Below, piece by piece: positions 8,872 to 19,200 of a stretch of 64,000 bases of DNA. Origin of the DNA: Gammaproteobacteria bacterium (GTDB lineage: Bacteria > Pseudomonadota > Gammaproteobacteria > Steroidobacterales > XN24). The notes under the pieces are model-generated. The model saw nothing but the letters and a program-made list of their open reading frames with translations. It was not told where the DNA came from and ran no database searches. The position numbers were made by a program, and so were the translations under genes. How positions within the stretch are numbered: position 1 is the stretch's first letter; every line of letters begins with the position of its first letter. The stretch covers positions 1 to 64,000 of the forward strand of contig JARFQW010000034.1 in assembly GCA_029287575.1 (NCBI GenBank), in the 5' to 3' direction.

Positions 8872-11634
8872 ATGAAGCAGCGTCGTTCCGTGTCCGATTC
8901 GGTGCGTCTTGCGCTTGCCACCAGCGTCGCGGTCGCGGCGGGATCGCCCGGGGCCAGCCTCGGTCAGGAATCCGAGGACCGTGCGATCCAGGACAAGGTC
9001 ACGGTCACCGGCTCGCGGATCAAGCAGGTAGACATCGAAGGGCCGGCGCCGGTCTCGATCATCACCCGCGACGACATCGACGCCACAGGGGATATCTCCG
9101 TGGCCGAAGTGCTGCGCGGCTCGGTCTGGAACACGTTTGGATCGTATAAGCAGCGCTCCGGTTCGTCCGCCCAGTCCCAGTCCACGGTCAGTCTCCGCGG
9201 GCTCGGCCCGGAGCGGACACTCGTGCTGCTCGACGGCCGGCGCATGGCGGGCTCGCCCACCGCCGGCGCCGGCTCCGCGCAGAATCTCAACGTCATTCCC
9301 CTGGCCGCGGTCGAGCGCATCGAAGTGCTTCGCGACGGCGCCTCGGCCATTTACGGTTCGGACGCCATCGGCGGGGTGGTCAACATCATCCTGCGCCGGG
9401 ACTATGAGGGGATGACGCTCTCCTGGGGCATCGGCCGTCCCACCCAGACGGGCGGCGACGAGGACAGCTACAGCGTGGTCGGCGGGATTTCGTCGAACAA
9501 GGGCAACATCACCTTCGGTTTCGATGTCGAGAAGAAAGAGATCATTTTCCAGGGTGACCGCTCATACTCCGCAGTGGGGCTGTCGTCCTTCGGTTTTCCC
9601 GGAAGCTATTTCGGATATCTCACCACCAACGACCCCCGCAACCCCACAGGCGGTTTTCTGTCGGCGGGCCTGTTTCCCGATCCGCGCTGCCCGGCGGAAC
9701 TTGGCGCCTCCCGGGAATTTCCGGACTCCGTCTTCGAACGGGGCTTCTGTCGTTACAACTACTCGGGAGTGGCGGCCAACGAAGCCGACAACGACAACAA
9801 GGCGTTCTTTCTGAATGCCAACTACGACCTGAGCGAAACCGCGAGCTTCTTCGCCCGCGGCAATTTCAGCTTCAACGAGAGTTTCGGGCGTTATGCCGCA
9901 TCACCCTTCGTCACCGACTTGGGTCTGCCGACCCTGAGCCAGGACAATCCGAACAATCCGACCAACCCGGCAAACTCCACGAACATCGACGGTCAGCCTT
10001 TCGGCGGGCAGTCCGTCACACTGGAGGACGGCACAGTCGTGGAGGGCCCCTTCGACCTGTCGCTGTTCTACCGCAACGTCCCCGGAGGTTTCCGCGACAC
10101 GAACGTCGAGGACGTGCTCGTGGACTACCTGGCTGGCGTACAGGGGATCATCGACCTTTGGGGGGGCATGGACTGGGAGCTCGCCGGCCAGTGGTCTCAG
10201 CAGACAAGCAACAGCGCGTCTCCGGGCCTGAGCATCGAGCCTTTCCTGCAGGCAGCCATAGACAACGGGAGCCTGGATCTCTTTGCCGTCAATGGACCCA
10301 CGGACCCGGCGCCCCAGGCGGCCTCGACGTTCGACGGGATCTACGACGCGAAGACCCGCATCGCCAGTGTCGACGGCAGCCTCGGGTGGGACCTGCTGCA
10401 GATGCCCCACGGTCCGCTTCCCGTTGTCATCGGTGCCGAATACCGGGACGAGGATTTCGAACAGAACTACGATGCCCAGCAGAACGCCAACCGGGTCGCG
10501 GGATCGGCCGGGGGCACGGACACCAGTGGCGCGCGGGTGGTCAAGTCTTTCTTCGCCGAGACCCGCATTCCCATCCTCGCGAGCCTCGACCTGACGCTCG
10601 CGGGGCGCTACGACGACTACAACGACTTCGGCACGACATTCACGCCCCAGGCCAAGGTTGCTTTCCGCCCACTGGACAGCCTGTTGCTACGGGCGAGCTG
10701 GGGCAAGGGCTTCCGGGCACCGGACATGGCCGAGCTGTACGGCCCCCAGGATTTCGGTGTTCCACAAGTTCTCGACCGCTACCGGTGTTCAATGGACCCG
10801 GCGGATACGGACGGCGACGGCTTTCCCAACGTGGACCCGGACTCGCTGCCGGTACGCAGCCCCTGCAATTTTAACGAGGTGCCGGCGATTTCCGGCGGCA
10901 ATCCCGACCTGGATCCGGAGACCAGCACGCAATGGAACCTCGGCTTCGTCTGGAACCCGCTGGACGACCTGTCCATCGCCCTGGACTACTACAACATCGA
11001 GCTGGAAGACGAGAGCATCGCGCCTGATAGTCAGCTCCTGTTCAATCAGGAGTTCGCACTGCGCCAGGAGGGCGCAACGGGAGCGACGGTGGGCGCGGTC
11101 ACTCGCGACCTGCGAACCAACTTCGTGCAGGTGGCCGACCAGCGGCTGACTACCATCGGCGCCCGGGAAACCGATGGCCTGGACCTGGAGGCGATATACG
11201 GCTTTTCGGCCGGCGGGGTCGGCGACTTCCGGGCCCACCTGCTCTGGACCCACGTGCTGGAATACGAGCGGGACTACGGCGACGGAGAGGGGCTGCGGGG
11301 GCTGCTGGGAGACTTCGACCCGGATAATCGCGCCAGCCTGTCGCTGGGCTGGACCCGGGGTGATTTCAGCGCCAATGCCACGGTCAACTATATGGACGAG
11401 GCGGACGACGGAATCCCGGACGACAACTTCGTGAGCGAAGTGGACTCCTTCACTACCGTCGATGTGAGCTTTGTCTACTCGACGCCCTGGGCCGGCAAGA
11501 TCACCCTGGGCGCGCGTAACGTATTCGACGAGGATCCGCCGACGACCGCGAATCTCGGTAATCCGTTCTACACGAATTATCTGCACGACGTTTACGGCCG
11601 TGTGCCCTACGTCCGCTACGAGCAGGACCTCTGA
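8872..11634 (+). CDS. TonB-dependent outer-membrane receptor
   Basis: Outer-membrane beta-barrel of 920 residues importing an unidentified ligand with energy from TonB. After a signal peptide (basic MKQRR, hydrophobic stretch, cleavage near SLGQ-ES) come a likely TonB box region (VTVTGSRIK), a plug domain with SLRGLGPERTLVLLDGRR and RIEVLRDGASAIYGSDAIGGVVNII, and a 22-strand-type barrel rich in aromatic/Gly strands. A DTDGDGFPNVDPD calcium-binding-like loop with nearby Cys occurs near residue 645. The C-terminus ends YEQDL rather than Phe. ATG 8872 follows a ten-G tract; GTG 8812 is an alternative start. No substrate-specific neighbour is present, so the ligand is unknown. Confidence 0.9.
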   Translation: MKQRRSVSDSVRLALATSVAVAAGSPGASLGQESEDRAIQDKVTVTGSRIKQVDIEGPAPVSIITRDDIDATGDISVAEVLRGSVWNTFGSYKQRSGSSAQSQSTVSLRGLGPERTLVLLDGRRMAGSPTAGAGSAQNLNVIPLAAVERIEVLRDGASAIYGSDAIGGVVNIILRRDYEGMTLSWGIGRPTQTGGDEDSYSVVGGISSNKGNITFGFDVEKKEIIFQGDRSYSAVGLSSFGFPGSYFGYLTTNDPRNPTGGFLSAGLFPDPRCPAELGASREFPDSVFERGFCRYNYSGVAANEADNDNKAFFLNANYDLSETASFFARGNFSFNESFGRYAASPFVTDLGLPTLSQDNPNNPTNPANSTNIDGQPFGGQSVTLEDGTVVEGPFDLSLFYRNVPGGFRDTNVEDVLVDYLAGVQGIIDLWGGMDWELAGQWSQQTSNSASPGLSIEPFLQAAIDNGSLDLFAVNGPTDPAPQAASTFDGIYDAKTRIASVDGSLGWDLLQMPHGPLPVVIGAEYRDEDFEQNYDAQQNANRVAGSAGGTDTSGARVVKSFFAETRIPILASLDLTLAGRYDDYNDFGTTFTPQAKVAFRPLDSLLLRASWGKGFRAPDMAELYGPQDFGVPQVLDRYRCSMDPADTDGDGFPNVDPDSLPVRSPCNFNEVPAISGGNPDLDPETSTQWNLGFVWNPLDDLSIALDYYNIELEDESIAPDSQLLFNQEFALRQEGATGATVGAVTRDLRTNFVQVADQRLTTIGARETDGLDLEAIYGFSAGGVGDFRAHLLWTHVLEYERDYGDGEGLRGLLGDFDPDNRASLSLGWTRGDFSANATVNYMDEADDGIPDDNFVSEVDSFTTVDVSFVYSTPWAGKITLGARNVFDEDPPTTANLGNPFYTNYLHDVYGRVPYVRYEQDL

Positions 11635-11710
11635 CGCCGGGTCCGTGGCGTCCGGAACGAACACGGGGCCGACGCACTGCCCTCCTGGCCCGGCCGGGAC
11701 CCAACCGCCC

Positions 11711-13597
11711 TCATCGGCGAGCCTGCAGGCCATCGTCTGACCGGCCGCCGGGAATGTCCGCCGGACCCCGGAACCGTCGTTCGACCTCGAGTTCCGCGAT
11801 CTGGGACGGGGCCAGTCCGTCCCGGGCCAGCAATTCCGTCCAGCGGGGATCGTCGTGCAGCGAATGCAGCAGGGGATTCGTGTTCCATCTGTCGGGCGCC
11901 GGAGACTCCGGCGGGTCGATCCGCTCCTCGAGTATGCTGAAGGCATCATCCTGCCGCCCGACCCACGCATAGGCGCTGGCCAGGAAACTCTCGGGCCGCA
12001 CATGGAGCCGACCGTATTTTTCATCCCCGACCGATGCCTGGAGATCGGCAAGAGCAGCCTCGTAGTCGTCGCGTCGGCCCAGGGACCAGTAGGCCAGCGT
12101 CTTGCCCTGCACCACGACGAACTCGATGGTTCGTGCCGATTCGAAGGTCGCAAGCGCCGCTTCGGCATCGCCCTGCAGAAGCTGAATGACGCCGAGCATG
12201 TAGGTGCCCGAGCCGCCCGTCAGCTTGCGGTAGCGGCGATTCACCTCCTCCGCCGCCGCGTAGTCGCCGCTGCCCATCAGCGTAAGCATCAGTCCCCGCA
12301 GACAGGCCGCGCAAAGCGGATCCCTGCTCAACGCAAACTCGTAATAACCCACCGCAAGGCCTGAATAGCCGAGCCGGGCAAGGAGATTGGCCGCGTAGCG
12401 GTTGGTGTCGACGTCGGTTGGCAGGAGCCGGAGACCGAGCTCGGCGGCCGTCACCCTGGCCTCCCAGGAGCCCTGGCCCCAGGTGTCGAGCACGGCCAGC
12501 TCGGTGCGGGCTTCCGGATTGCCGGGGTCCAGTACGAGGACCCGGTTCATGGTCTCGCGCAGATGGGCTAGGAATTCATCCTCGGTGAGCTGGCCCCAGT
12601 AAAACCGCTGCTTGTCCACGGTGCGGTAAAGGAGCAGAGCCGCGACGTTGGTCGGATCGAGCTCCAGCGCCTCATGGAGAAGCCGGTCAGCCTCGGCGGC
12701 CGCCTCGCTCACCTGCTGGGTTAGCAGGTGACGGGCCTGAAGGTACAGCGCATAGGATTCGGGATCGGTGCGGTCCGCCAGTGGCAAATTCCCGCTGATC
12801 TGGAGTTCGAGCCGGTCCACGACCCGGGTGGCGATCGCCTCCTGGATGGCGAAAATGTCGCCGAACTCCCGGTTGAAGCTCTCCGACCACAGCTGCGTGT
12901 CGGTGTGGGCATCGACAATCGTCGCCGTAATGCGCAGGCGTTCGCCCATCCGTCGAACCGAGCCCTCCATCACGAAGCTGACGTTCAATCGCTCGGCGAT
13001 CTCGCTGGCGCTCAGATTCTGCCCCTTCAGGGCAAACGCGGAGGAGCGTGCGATGACCCGCAGATCGCGAATCCGGGACAGCAGGTTGATGATTTCCTCG
13101 GCGATGCCGTCGGAGAAGTACTCCTGGTCTTTCTCGGGTGAGAGGTCCGCGAAGGGCATGACCGCGATGGAGTGTTCCCCTAACGATTCAATCAACGCGT
13201 CGTCCCGGGCCTGCTCGGCGGCCTCGCTGGCGATCTCGGCGTCGCGGGCCGGGTCGATGATGAACTTGTCGAATGCAAAGTAGCTGACGGCCACGGCAAG
13301 GGTGACGATGACGACCCGGTCAAGTCGTCGGGCGGCGTCGCGCCGGGAAGGCGCGTCGTGATCCACCGCCCGGTCCTGGGCCAGACCCTCCGGGGTGAGC
13401 TCGAACAGCCAGGAGCCGATCAGCACCGGCACGAGCCCGATGGCAAGCAGGATTACCACGATCCGAACCGCCGAATCGGAGATCCCGAAGACCGGTGCCA
13501 GAGAGTCCAGCACCTGCACGATGAGCCAGGCGAAGGCCACGTAAGCCGTGCCCACCCGGATGACGTTGCGCCGTTGCAGTTCCGAGATCAGCGACAT
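11711..13597 (-). CDS. Membrane protein with TolB/FlgO-like domain and TPR repeats
   Basis: A 628-residue protein. The N-terminus (SLISELQRRNVIRVGTAYVA) leads into two hydrophobic spans (about residues 15-65) and a third (about 93-112). The domain starting HSIAVMPFADLSPEKDQEYF (about residue 142-260) is the TolB N-terminal/FlgO-like fold found in many CadC- and adenylate-cyclase-like regulators. The rest is tetratricopeptide-like helical repeats (about 275-600). There is no N-terminal winged helix or cyclase domain, so it is neither a CadC-type regulator nor a cyclase. Likely a membrane-anchored scaffold or sensor; the function is unknown. It converges on the TonB-dependent receptor with a 76-base gap. 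Confidence 0.8.
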   Translation of the reverse strand: MSLISELQRRNVIRVGTAYVAFAWLIVQVLDSLAPVFGISDSAVRIVVILLAIGLVPVLIGSWLFELTPEGLAQDRAVDHDAPSRRDAARRLDRVVIVTLAVAVSYFAFDKFIIDPARDAEIASEAAEQARDDALIESLGEHSIAVMPFADLSPEKDQEYFSDGIAEEIINLLSRIRDLRVIARSSAFALKGQNLSASEIAERLNVSFVMEGSVRRMGERLRITATIVDAHTDTQLWSESFNREFGDIFAIQEAIATRVVDRLELQISGNLPLADRTDPESYALYLQARHLLTQQVSEAAAEADRLLHEALELDPTNVAALLLYRTVDKQRFYWGQLTEDEFLAHLRETMNRVLVLDPGNPEARTELAVLDTWGQGSWEARVTAAELGLRLLPTDVDTNRYAANLLARLGYSGLAVGYYEFALSRDPLCAACLRGLMLTLMGSGDYAAAEEVNRRYRKLTGGSGTYMLGVIQLLQGDAEAALATFESARTIEFVVVQGKTLAYWSLGRRDDYEAALADLQASVGDEKYGRLHVRPESFLASAYAWVGRQDDAFSILEERIDPPESPAPDRWNTNPLLHSLHDDPRWTELLARDGLAPSQIAELEVERRFRGPADIPGGRSDDGLQARR

Positions 13598-14014
13598 GCC
13601 GCTATCTTAGCCAATAAGGTCCCAGGGGTAACGCCGGGGCGCGGGCCAACGTCCAAGGGTCCAGTCCGCCACCGCCCGGGAATATCTCCACCCGTCGAAA
13701 AAGCATTCTGCCTGCGAGGGATCCCATTGGCGTACGTCGAACCTGGCTTCGGAATCCGGGTTCACTTGCTCCGAAATGGCGTGCCGGGCTTGTCGTGTCG
13801 GCCGTAACGACTCGGGCGCACGGGATCAGTGCCGCCCTCCGGCAGCCACCAGTTCGTCCGGCCCGTTGGGCTATCACCATGACCTTAATCGAGAGTCCTC
13901 ACGTCACGGCGGCGATTGTCCTTCCCGCCCAACGCGTGTGTTGACACGTCCTCATGCAGTGCCAGATTGTTCAGCGGGGGACGTTCCCTACGCTGCATCA
14001 GGAGGCGTTGAAAC
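13598..14014. other. 417-base intergenic region without a convincing gene
   Basis: Lies between divergent genes. The open frames here are short and have no recognisable composition or initiation signals. It contains an inverted repeat TTCGGA (13748-13753)/TCCGAA (13770-13775) with a 16-base spacer, and near its right end the promoter-like TTGACA described separately. Confidence 0.5.
13935..13970 (+). promoter_or_regulatory. Candidate promoter with overlapping inverted repeat upstream of the His-repeat gene
   Basis: A perfect -35 hexamer TTGACA (13941-13946) is followed after 18 bases by GATTGT (13965-13970), a poor -10. An inverted repeat CGTGT (13935-13939)/ACACG (13944-13948) with a 4-base spacer overlaps the -35 element, as an operator would. 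The weak -10 is compatible with an activator-dependent promoter. The regulator is unknown. Confidence 0.35.
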
Positions 14015-14332
14015 ATGACACACTCCCGAAACAAAATACTCGCCGCCACCGTCATGGCCCTCGCTTTGAGCCTCGGCACGGCAGCCGTGATCGCGGGCGA
14101 CGAACATGCTGACGAGCACGCCCATCATCACGGCGACGATGGCCATGCGAACGAACATGAGCACCATCATGGCGACGACGGCCATGCCGATGAGCACGCC
14201 CATCATCATGGCGATGATGGCCATGCAGGGGAACATGAACACCATCACGGTGCAGACGGCCATGCCAATGAGCATGAGCATCACCACGCCGAGGGTGAGG
14301 ACCCGGAACCTCACGAGCACCACCACGAATAA
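14015..14332 (+). CDS. Histidine-repeat periplasmic protein
   Basis: A 105-residue exported protein. The signal peptide (MTHSRNKILAATVMALALSL, cleavage near VIAG-DE) is followed almost entirely by 13-residue repeats of the form EH(A/E)HHHGDDGHA(N/D/G), about four copies plus a degenerate one, ending HEHHHE. His and Asp/Glu make up most of the mature chain, giving obvious capacity for Ni, Zn, Cu or Co. AGGAGG stands 9 bases before ATG. It could be a metal buffer or periplasmic metal chaperone. No dedicated metal transporter is adjacent, although a TauE/SafE protein with a His-rich tail and a Cus system lie elsewhere in the window. Function inferred from composition only. Confidence 0.8.
   Translation: MTHSRNKILAATVMALALSLGTAAVIAGDEHADEHAHHHGDDGHANEHEHHHGDDGHADEHAHHHGDDGHAGEHEHHHGADGHANEHEHHHAEGEDPEPHEHHHE
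14104..14290 (+). repeat. 39-base tandem repeats encoding the His-rich units
   Basis: About four and a half imperfect 39-base units, each starting GA(G/A)CA(C/T)G and containing CATCA(C/T)GGCGA. Differences are mostly at third codon positions, so the array has been maintained at protein level rather than recently amplified. Confidence 0.75.
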
Positions 14333-14415
14333 TCTGGCGGCTCGTGCCGATGCCGGCACCCGGGCGATCCTTAGCTGATATCCTCGGCGGCCATGGAGCA
14401 GGAAACGATCACCTG

Positions 14416-16269
14416 ATGCCGGCACCGCGTGGCCTCTTGACCAACCGGGGGTTCCTGTCGCTCCTGGTCGTCCGGGCCACCGGATTCTTCACCCAGTCTC
14501 TGCTGCGCGTCAGCATTCTCACGCTGCTTCTGACCGCCGCTGATGCCCGCACCGATCCCGCGGGGTTTCCGGGCCATCTCATCGTGCTCCACGCCCTCGG
14601 CATGCTGCTGTTCGGCGCCCTCGGCGGGGCTATTGCCGACCGTCTGCGCCGTGATCACGTGGTCCAGCGGGTCAAGCTCATGGAGGTGTTTTTGGCCATC
14701 GCCATGGGCTGGCTGCTGGTTCAGGGCCATTTCGCCGGTCTTTATGTCTGCGTCTTCCTTCTCGGTGTCCGCGACGGGCTGACGGATCCCGCCATCAACG
14801 CCGCGATTCCGGACTACGTCCGCAAGACACGCCTCGCCCAGGCCAACGGCGTGCTGCTGGCCTGCGTCATCGGCGCGACCCTCGTCGCCGTCGCCGCCAT
14901 CCTGGAACTCGCCGACGCCGGAGAGCGCTCCCGTCTTGTGCTAGCCGGGCTCGCCGTCGGGAGCAGCCTGCTCGGCCTGGCTGGGGCGCACTTCATGCCG
15001 GCAATCCCGGCGGCCGCGTCATCCGTCGGCGATATCCCCGCGCCGCGGGCCTCCCCGGGCGACTGTTTCAGGAGCCTGGGCCTGGACCGCTACACCCTGC
15101 TGGCCGGTATCGGTATCGCTTGGTTCTGGATGCACGTCTCCGTCTACTTCGCCTATCTGCCGGAATATGCCCAGACAAACGCGGGCAACGGCCTGACGCC
15201 CGGCAACCTGGCCGGCGCCATGGCGGCGGGCTCCGTGATCGGCGCGCTGCTGCTCGGCCCCCTGTCCGGTCGCCGCGTGGAGGTCGGACTCGTTCCCCTG
15301 GGCGCGATCGGTCTGGCCGCCAGCGGCCTTTATCTGTACCTGGCCGCCCCGGGTTTCGGGCACGCCGCCGACCCGGGCCTGGGCATCGGTGATATCGCCT
15401 CACTCCTGTGCCTGGGGCTCATGGGGCTGTCCTCCAGCTTTTACGTGCTGCCGCTCTACGCCGTGCTCCAGCTGCGTCTTGCGCGCCGGCATGCCGGCCG
15501 CGCCTTCGGGGCGGTGGTCATCGCGACCGGACTGGTGAGCTCCCTCGGCCTGCTGCTGGCGGCCTGGTTGCAGGGGGAGGGCCTGTCCCCGAGCGCCATT
15601 CTGCTGGCCGGCAGCGTGATCCAGGCGGTGGCCGCCGTCTATGTCTTCACGGTCATTCCCGAATTCCTGATACGGCTGCTCATGTGGCTGGTCACCCACA
15701 CCCTCTACCGGGTGCACAGCAGCGGCCTGGGCAACGTGCCGGCGGAGGGGCCGGCGCTGCTGGTCTGCAACCATGTGTCGTTCATGGACGCGCTCGTGAT
15801 CGGTGGCTGCATCCGCCGGCCGGTGCGCTTCGTGATGCACAAGTATATTTTCGAGATCCCGGTCATCAACCAGCTCTTCCGCTGGTTCAAGACCATTCCC
15901 ATCGCGTCGGCGAAGGACGATCCACAGACGCTGACGATCGCCATGGACCGGGTGGCCGCCGAGCTGGAAGCGGGCCGGGTCGTTTGCATATTCCCCGAAG
16001 GCCGCCTGACCCGGGACGGGGAAATCGGCGAGTTCCGCAACGGTGCGCTCCGTATCGTGGACCGAACGCCGGTACCGGTCATCCCCATGGGGCTGTCGGG
16101 TTTGTGGGGCAGCTTCTTCAGCAACTGCGGCGGCCCGGCGATGAAGCACCGACCGCGCTGGCCGTTCTATCGCGTGGACCTCACCGTGGGCCCGCCTCTG
16201 CAGCCGGAAGGCCTGACCAACACCGAGCTCAAAGCCGAGGTTCAGCGGTTGCGGGGACCGGTGGGCTAG
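14416..16269 (+). CDS. MFS transporter (LplT-like) fused to 1-acylglycerol-3-phosphate acyltransferase
   Basis: Inner-membrane fusion of 617 residues. The N-terminal ~410 residues form an MFS-type bundle of 10-12 helices like the lysophospholipid flippase LplT. The C-terminal ~200 residues are a PlsC-type acyltransferase with NHVSFMD (HX4D catalytic motif) and FPEGRLTRDG. The pair would flip and re-acylate lysophospholipids. Related triple fusions also carry an acyl-ACP synthetase (Aas) domain, which is absent here. ATG 14416 is chosen from where homologous N-termini begin (LLTNRGFLSLLVVR); an in-frame GTG at 14344 is possible and neither has a strong ribosome site. The 3' end overlaps the convergent AAA/WD40 gene by 41 bases. 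Confidence 0.85.
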   Translation: MPAPRGLLTNRGFLSLLVVRATGFFTQSLLRVSILTLLLTAADARTDPAGFPGHLIVLHALGMLLFGALGGAIADRLRRDHVVQRVKLMEVFLAIAMGWLLVQGHFAGLYVCVFLLGVRDGLTDPAINAAIPDYVRKTRLAQANGVLLACVIGATLVAVAAILELADAGERSRLVLAGLAVGSSLLGLAGAHFMPAIPAAASSVGDIPAPRASPGDCFRSLGLDRYTLLAGIGIAWFWMHVSVYFAYLPEYAQTNAGNGLTPGNLAGAMAAGSVIGALLLGPLSGRRVEVGLVPLGAIGLAASGLYLYLAAPGFGHAADPGLGIGDIASLLCLGLMGLSSSFYVLPLYAVLQLRLARRHAGRAFGAVVIATGLVSSLGLLLAAWLQGEGLSPSAILLAGSVIQAVAAVYVFTVIPEFLIRLLMWLVTHTLYRVHSSGLGNVPAEGPALLVCNHVSFMDALVIGGCIRRPVRFVMHKYIFEIPVINQLFRWFKTIPIASAKDDPQTLTIAMDRVAAELEAGRVVCIFPEGRLTRDGEIGEFRNGALRIVDRTPVPVIPMGLSGLWGSFFSNCGGPAMKHRPRWPFYRVDLTVGPPLQPEGLTNTELKAEVQRLRGPVG

Positions 16270-19200
16270 CCTCGGGTTCGGCCAGCGAACCGGATTCCGC
16301 CCAGCCGGGTACGACCGCGCCCCTCTCGTCGAGCACCAGCTTCAGGCGCTCCGACCAGGGCTCTGCCTGAAGGGCAGACGGCACGGGCGTCGCCGGCAGC
16401 ACGCGGCTTTCCCAGCCCAGAACAGAGAGCATCGGCAGGAGGCCCGACTGGTCCAGAAACACCACCCGGCTGCCGTCGTTGCGAGCCGTCGTCCAGGCAC
16501 TGACAGGCACATACCCCGGCAGGAGCTGGCTGGCCGAGACTTCCAGTCGTGCGCCGTCGTCTTCGAGTCTGTGCAGCCATTCGCTGCTCTGCATCAGCAT
16601 GGCCTGCCCGGATTCAGGCAGCGCCAGCGCAAGAACCGGACCATCGATCCTGAGGGTTCTGCGGGCGCTGTCCGGGGCGTCCAGGTTCCAGACAAACACA
16701 TCGCCCATCCGCGAGCCGGCCGCCAGCCGGAGGCCGTCGGCCGAAAAGGCCAGGCTGATCGCTTCTTCAGGGATATCAATCTGCCACTCCAGGCGCAGAT
16801 GCGACACATCCCACACCTGAACCTGACCATCCGAAGCCACTGCCGCACGGGAACCCGACGGATCGAACGCGACCCCGGTCACCGCCCGGCCGGGGCCCAG
16901 CGGACCCAGGAGCTGCCCGGACGCTGCGTCCCAGATTTCCGCACCCGCCGCACCCGCCACGAGCGCCCGGTCGCCGCCCCGGGCAAGAGCCGCGACCGGT
17001 CTCTGGCCCACGCCGTGATAGAACACCGGACCTTCCCTGTCCCCGGTATTGGCATCCCACAAGGCAACGCTGCCATCGTCGGCAACGCTGAGCAGGCTGC
17101 CGCCAAGATCGTCGAAGGCCAGTGCCACGACGCGGCCGGGATGCTGAGGCGGCGGAATCCTGGCCGGTGCGCCGGCGGCCTGGCCGGCAACAACCGGGCG
17201 GAACAGCACGCGTCCGTCGCCGCCGCCCTGGGCCAGACGCCGGCCCCGGGGATCCAGGACCACCGCGCTGCTTCCGGCAAGATAGGGGTCGGTCCCCTGG
17301 GCCGCCGCATCCAGCCGCCAGATCCGGGCGGTCTCCGCACCGATTCCGGTGACCACGAATCCTCCCGCGCGGCTCACGACCGCGCCGTAGGTTCCGTCGG
17401 GAACCCGGCCCGCCGAAAGACGCCGTGAACTGTGCCTGAGCAGGGGGCTCACCGGCCGGCCTTCCGGCAGCGACCAGAGCTGATAGCTGCGACCGCGTAT
17501 GAGGGTCACGAGATGGTCGCCCGACGGATCGAAGGCCAGCGCCGCGGGGTCTTCACTGGAAACGACAAGGACCGTACCCGCGCGCCGGCTCGGCGGCAGC
17601 GCAAGGACACGGGCGAGCCCTGACCGCTCGGCCACCATCAGCCAGCGTCCGCTGGCATCGATTTCCAGACGCTCCACCGGCGTGTCGAGAATTTCCTCGA
17701 CGGCCTGGCGACCCGTGTCGCCATCCCATACCCGCACTACCTGCTGGGCATCCGCCATGGCCACGAAGCGCCCCGCCGGCCCCAGCGCGAGCCGCTGAAC
17801 CTCGCCGCCGGTCAGCACGGGAGCCAGTTCCTCGCCGTCGTCCAGGCGCCATCGGCGGATCTGCACCTGCCCTTCCGGTGCCATATCGGCCGCGGCCAGG
17901 TAGGCACCGGCAGCCGCCGCGACACCGCCGACGAAACGGCCATCCGGCGTGCTGGACAATGCGCGGGCGCCGGTTGCCGCCCGCCAGGCGCCCAACTCGC
18001 GTCCGCCGGCGCTGACAATCAACAGATACTCTCCGGATGCGTCGAAGCGTATCGAGCGCTCACCGGCATCCAGGGGTATGCGCGCCACCGGCCGGCCGAA
18101 CTCGAGATCCCAGATCAGGGCATGACCCCGGGCGTCCGGGTTGCGGCTGACGGCGGCCGCCCAGCGAGCGTCCGGGCTCAGAACGACGCGGACTCGTGCC
18201 GTGGTCCGGGGATCGGCCAGCGGCAGGGGATTCTCAGGCTGGTCCACCACCTGAATCCCGCTGGCACCACCCAGAAACAGGGACCACCCCAGGAGTTCGC
18301 CGGCGTTGTCGCCGCGACGATCCTCAAGGTCGAACCGCCAGGTCCCTCTGGCGTCCTCGCGGGCCAGATCGGCCAGGGTCGGCGCTTCCCGGCCGGTGAT
18401 ACGGATCCTGCCGTCCACGCCAACCACGGCGTTGCCGAGCGGGAATTCCACCTGCCGCCCGGAAGGGGCGGTCAGCTGGGCCACCAGATCCTGCAGGCGC
18501 CGATGGGTGGTGTCCACGGTGATCCGGAGATCGCGGGCCTGGCCTTCGGCGTCCACGGTCACCCGCCGGGTCACCGGGATGAAGTCCTCCGCCAGCAGCG
18601 CGCGGGTCTGGCCCATGGGCAGCCCGTTTCGCGGATCCCAGATCTCGACCTGATTGCCCATCGACAAGGTGGCGACCCGTGTTCCGTCCGGATGCACGGC
18701 CAGCGCTTCAACGCGTCCCGCCGGTCGCACTGCGGTAATCAGCCGAGGGTAGTCGGCGCCGATCAGCTGGGCGATCGCCGCATCCGGACCCGTCCCGCGG
18801 GTGCGTGCGGCCTCCAGCCGATAGATCAGCGCCTGGTCACGGTGTTCCCGGGCTTCGGCCTGGGACGCCAGCCGGGACCAGAAGTCCGCCAGCAGCTGAT
18901 CCGCCTGGCGGGGTCTGCCCAGCGTTTCCCTCAGCTCGGCGTCGGCGGCCCGAACCTCGTCCCATGTCACAGCCTGCAGGCTGCGCCGCGCCAGCACGCC
19001 GGAGAACAGGTCGTCCGCCATATCCCCGAAGCCGGGGATGCGGCGCAGGCTGGTGTAGGCGTCCACGGCAACGTTGTAGTCCACCGTGGAGCCCTCCAGC
19101 GCATGAACGTACGGCCGCGGCAGTATCTTTGCGTACCACAGGGGAATGCCCGCCACGATGAACAGGGCCGCCGCGCTCCTGAACAGACCGCGCCAGTCCG

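Noticed and set aside
13602-13880. Minus-strand frame in the 417-base gap considered as a small gene
   Set aside because: No ribosome site, Arg/Gly-rich shadow-like composition and no similarity I can recognise.
14104-14290. 39-base tandem repeats considered as a CRISPR array
   Set aside because: Units are contiguous, imperfect, without spacers and in frame with the His-rich protein; no cas genes nearby.
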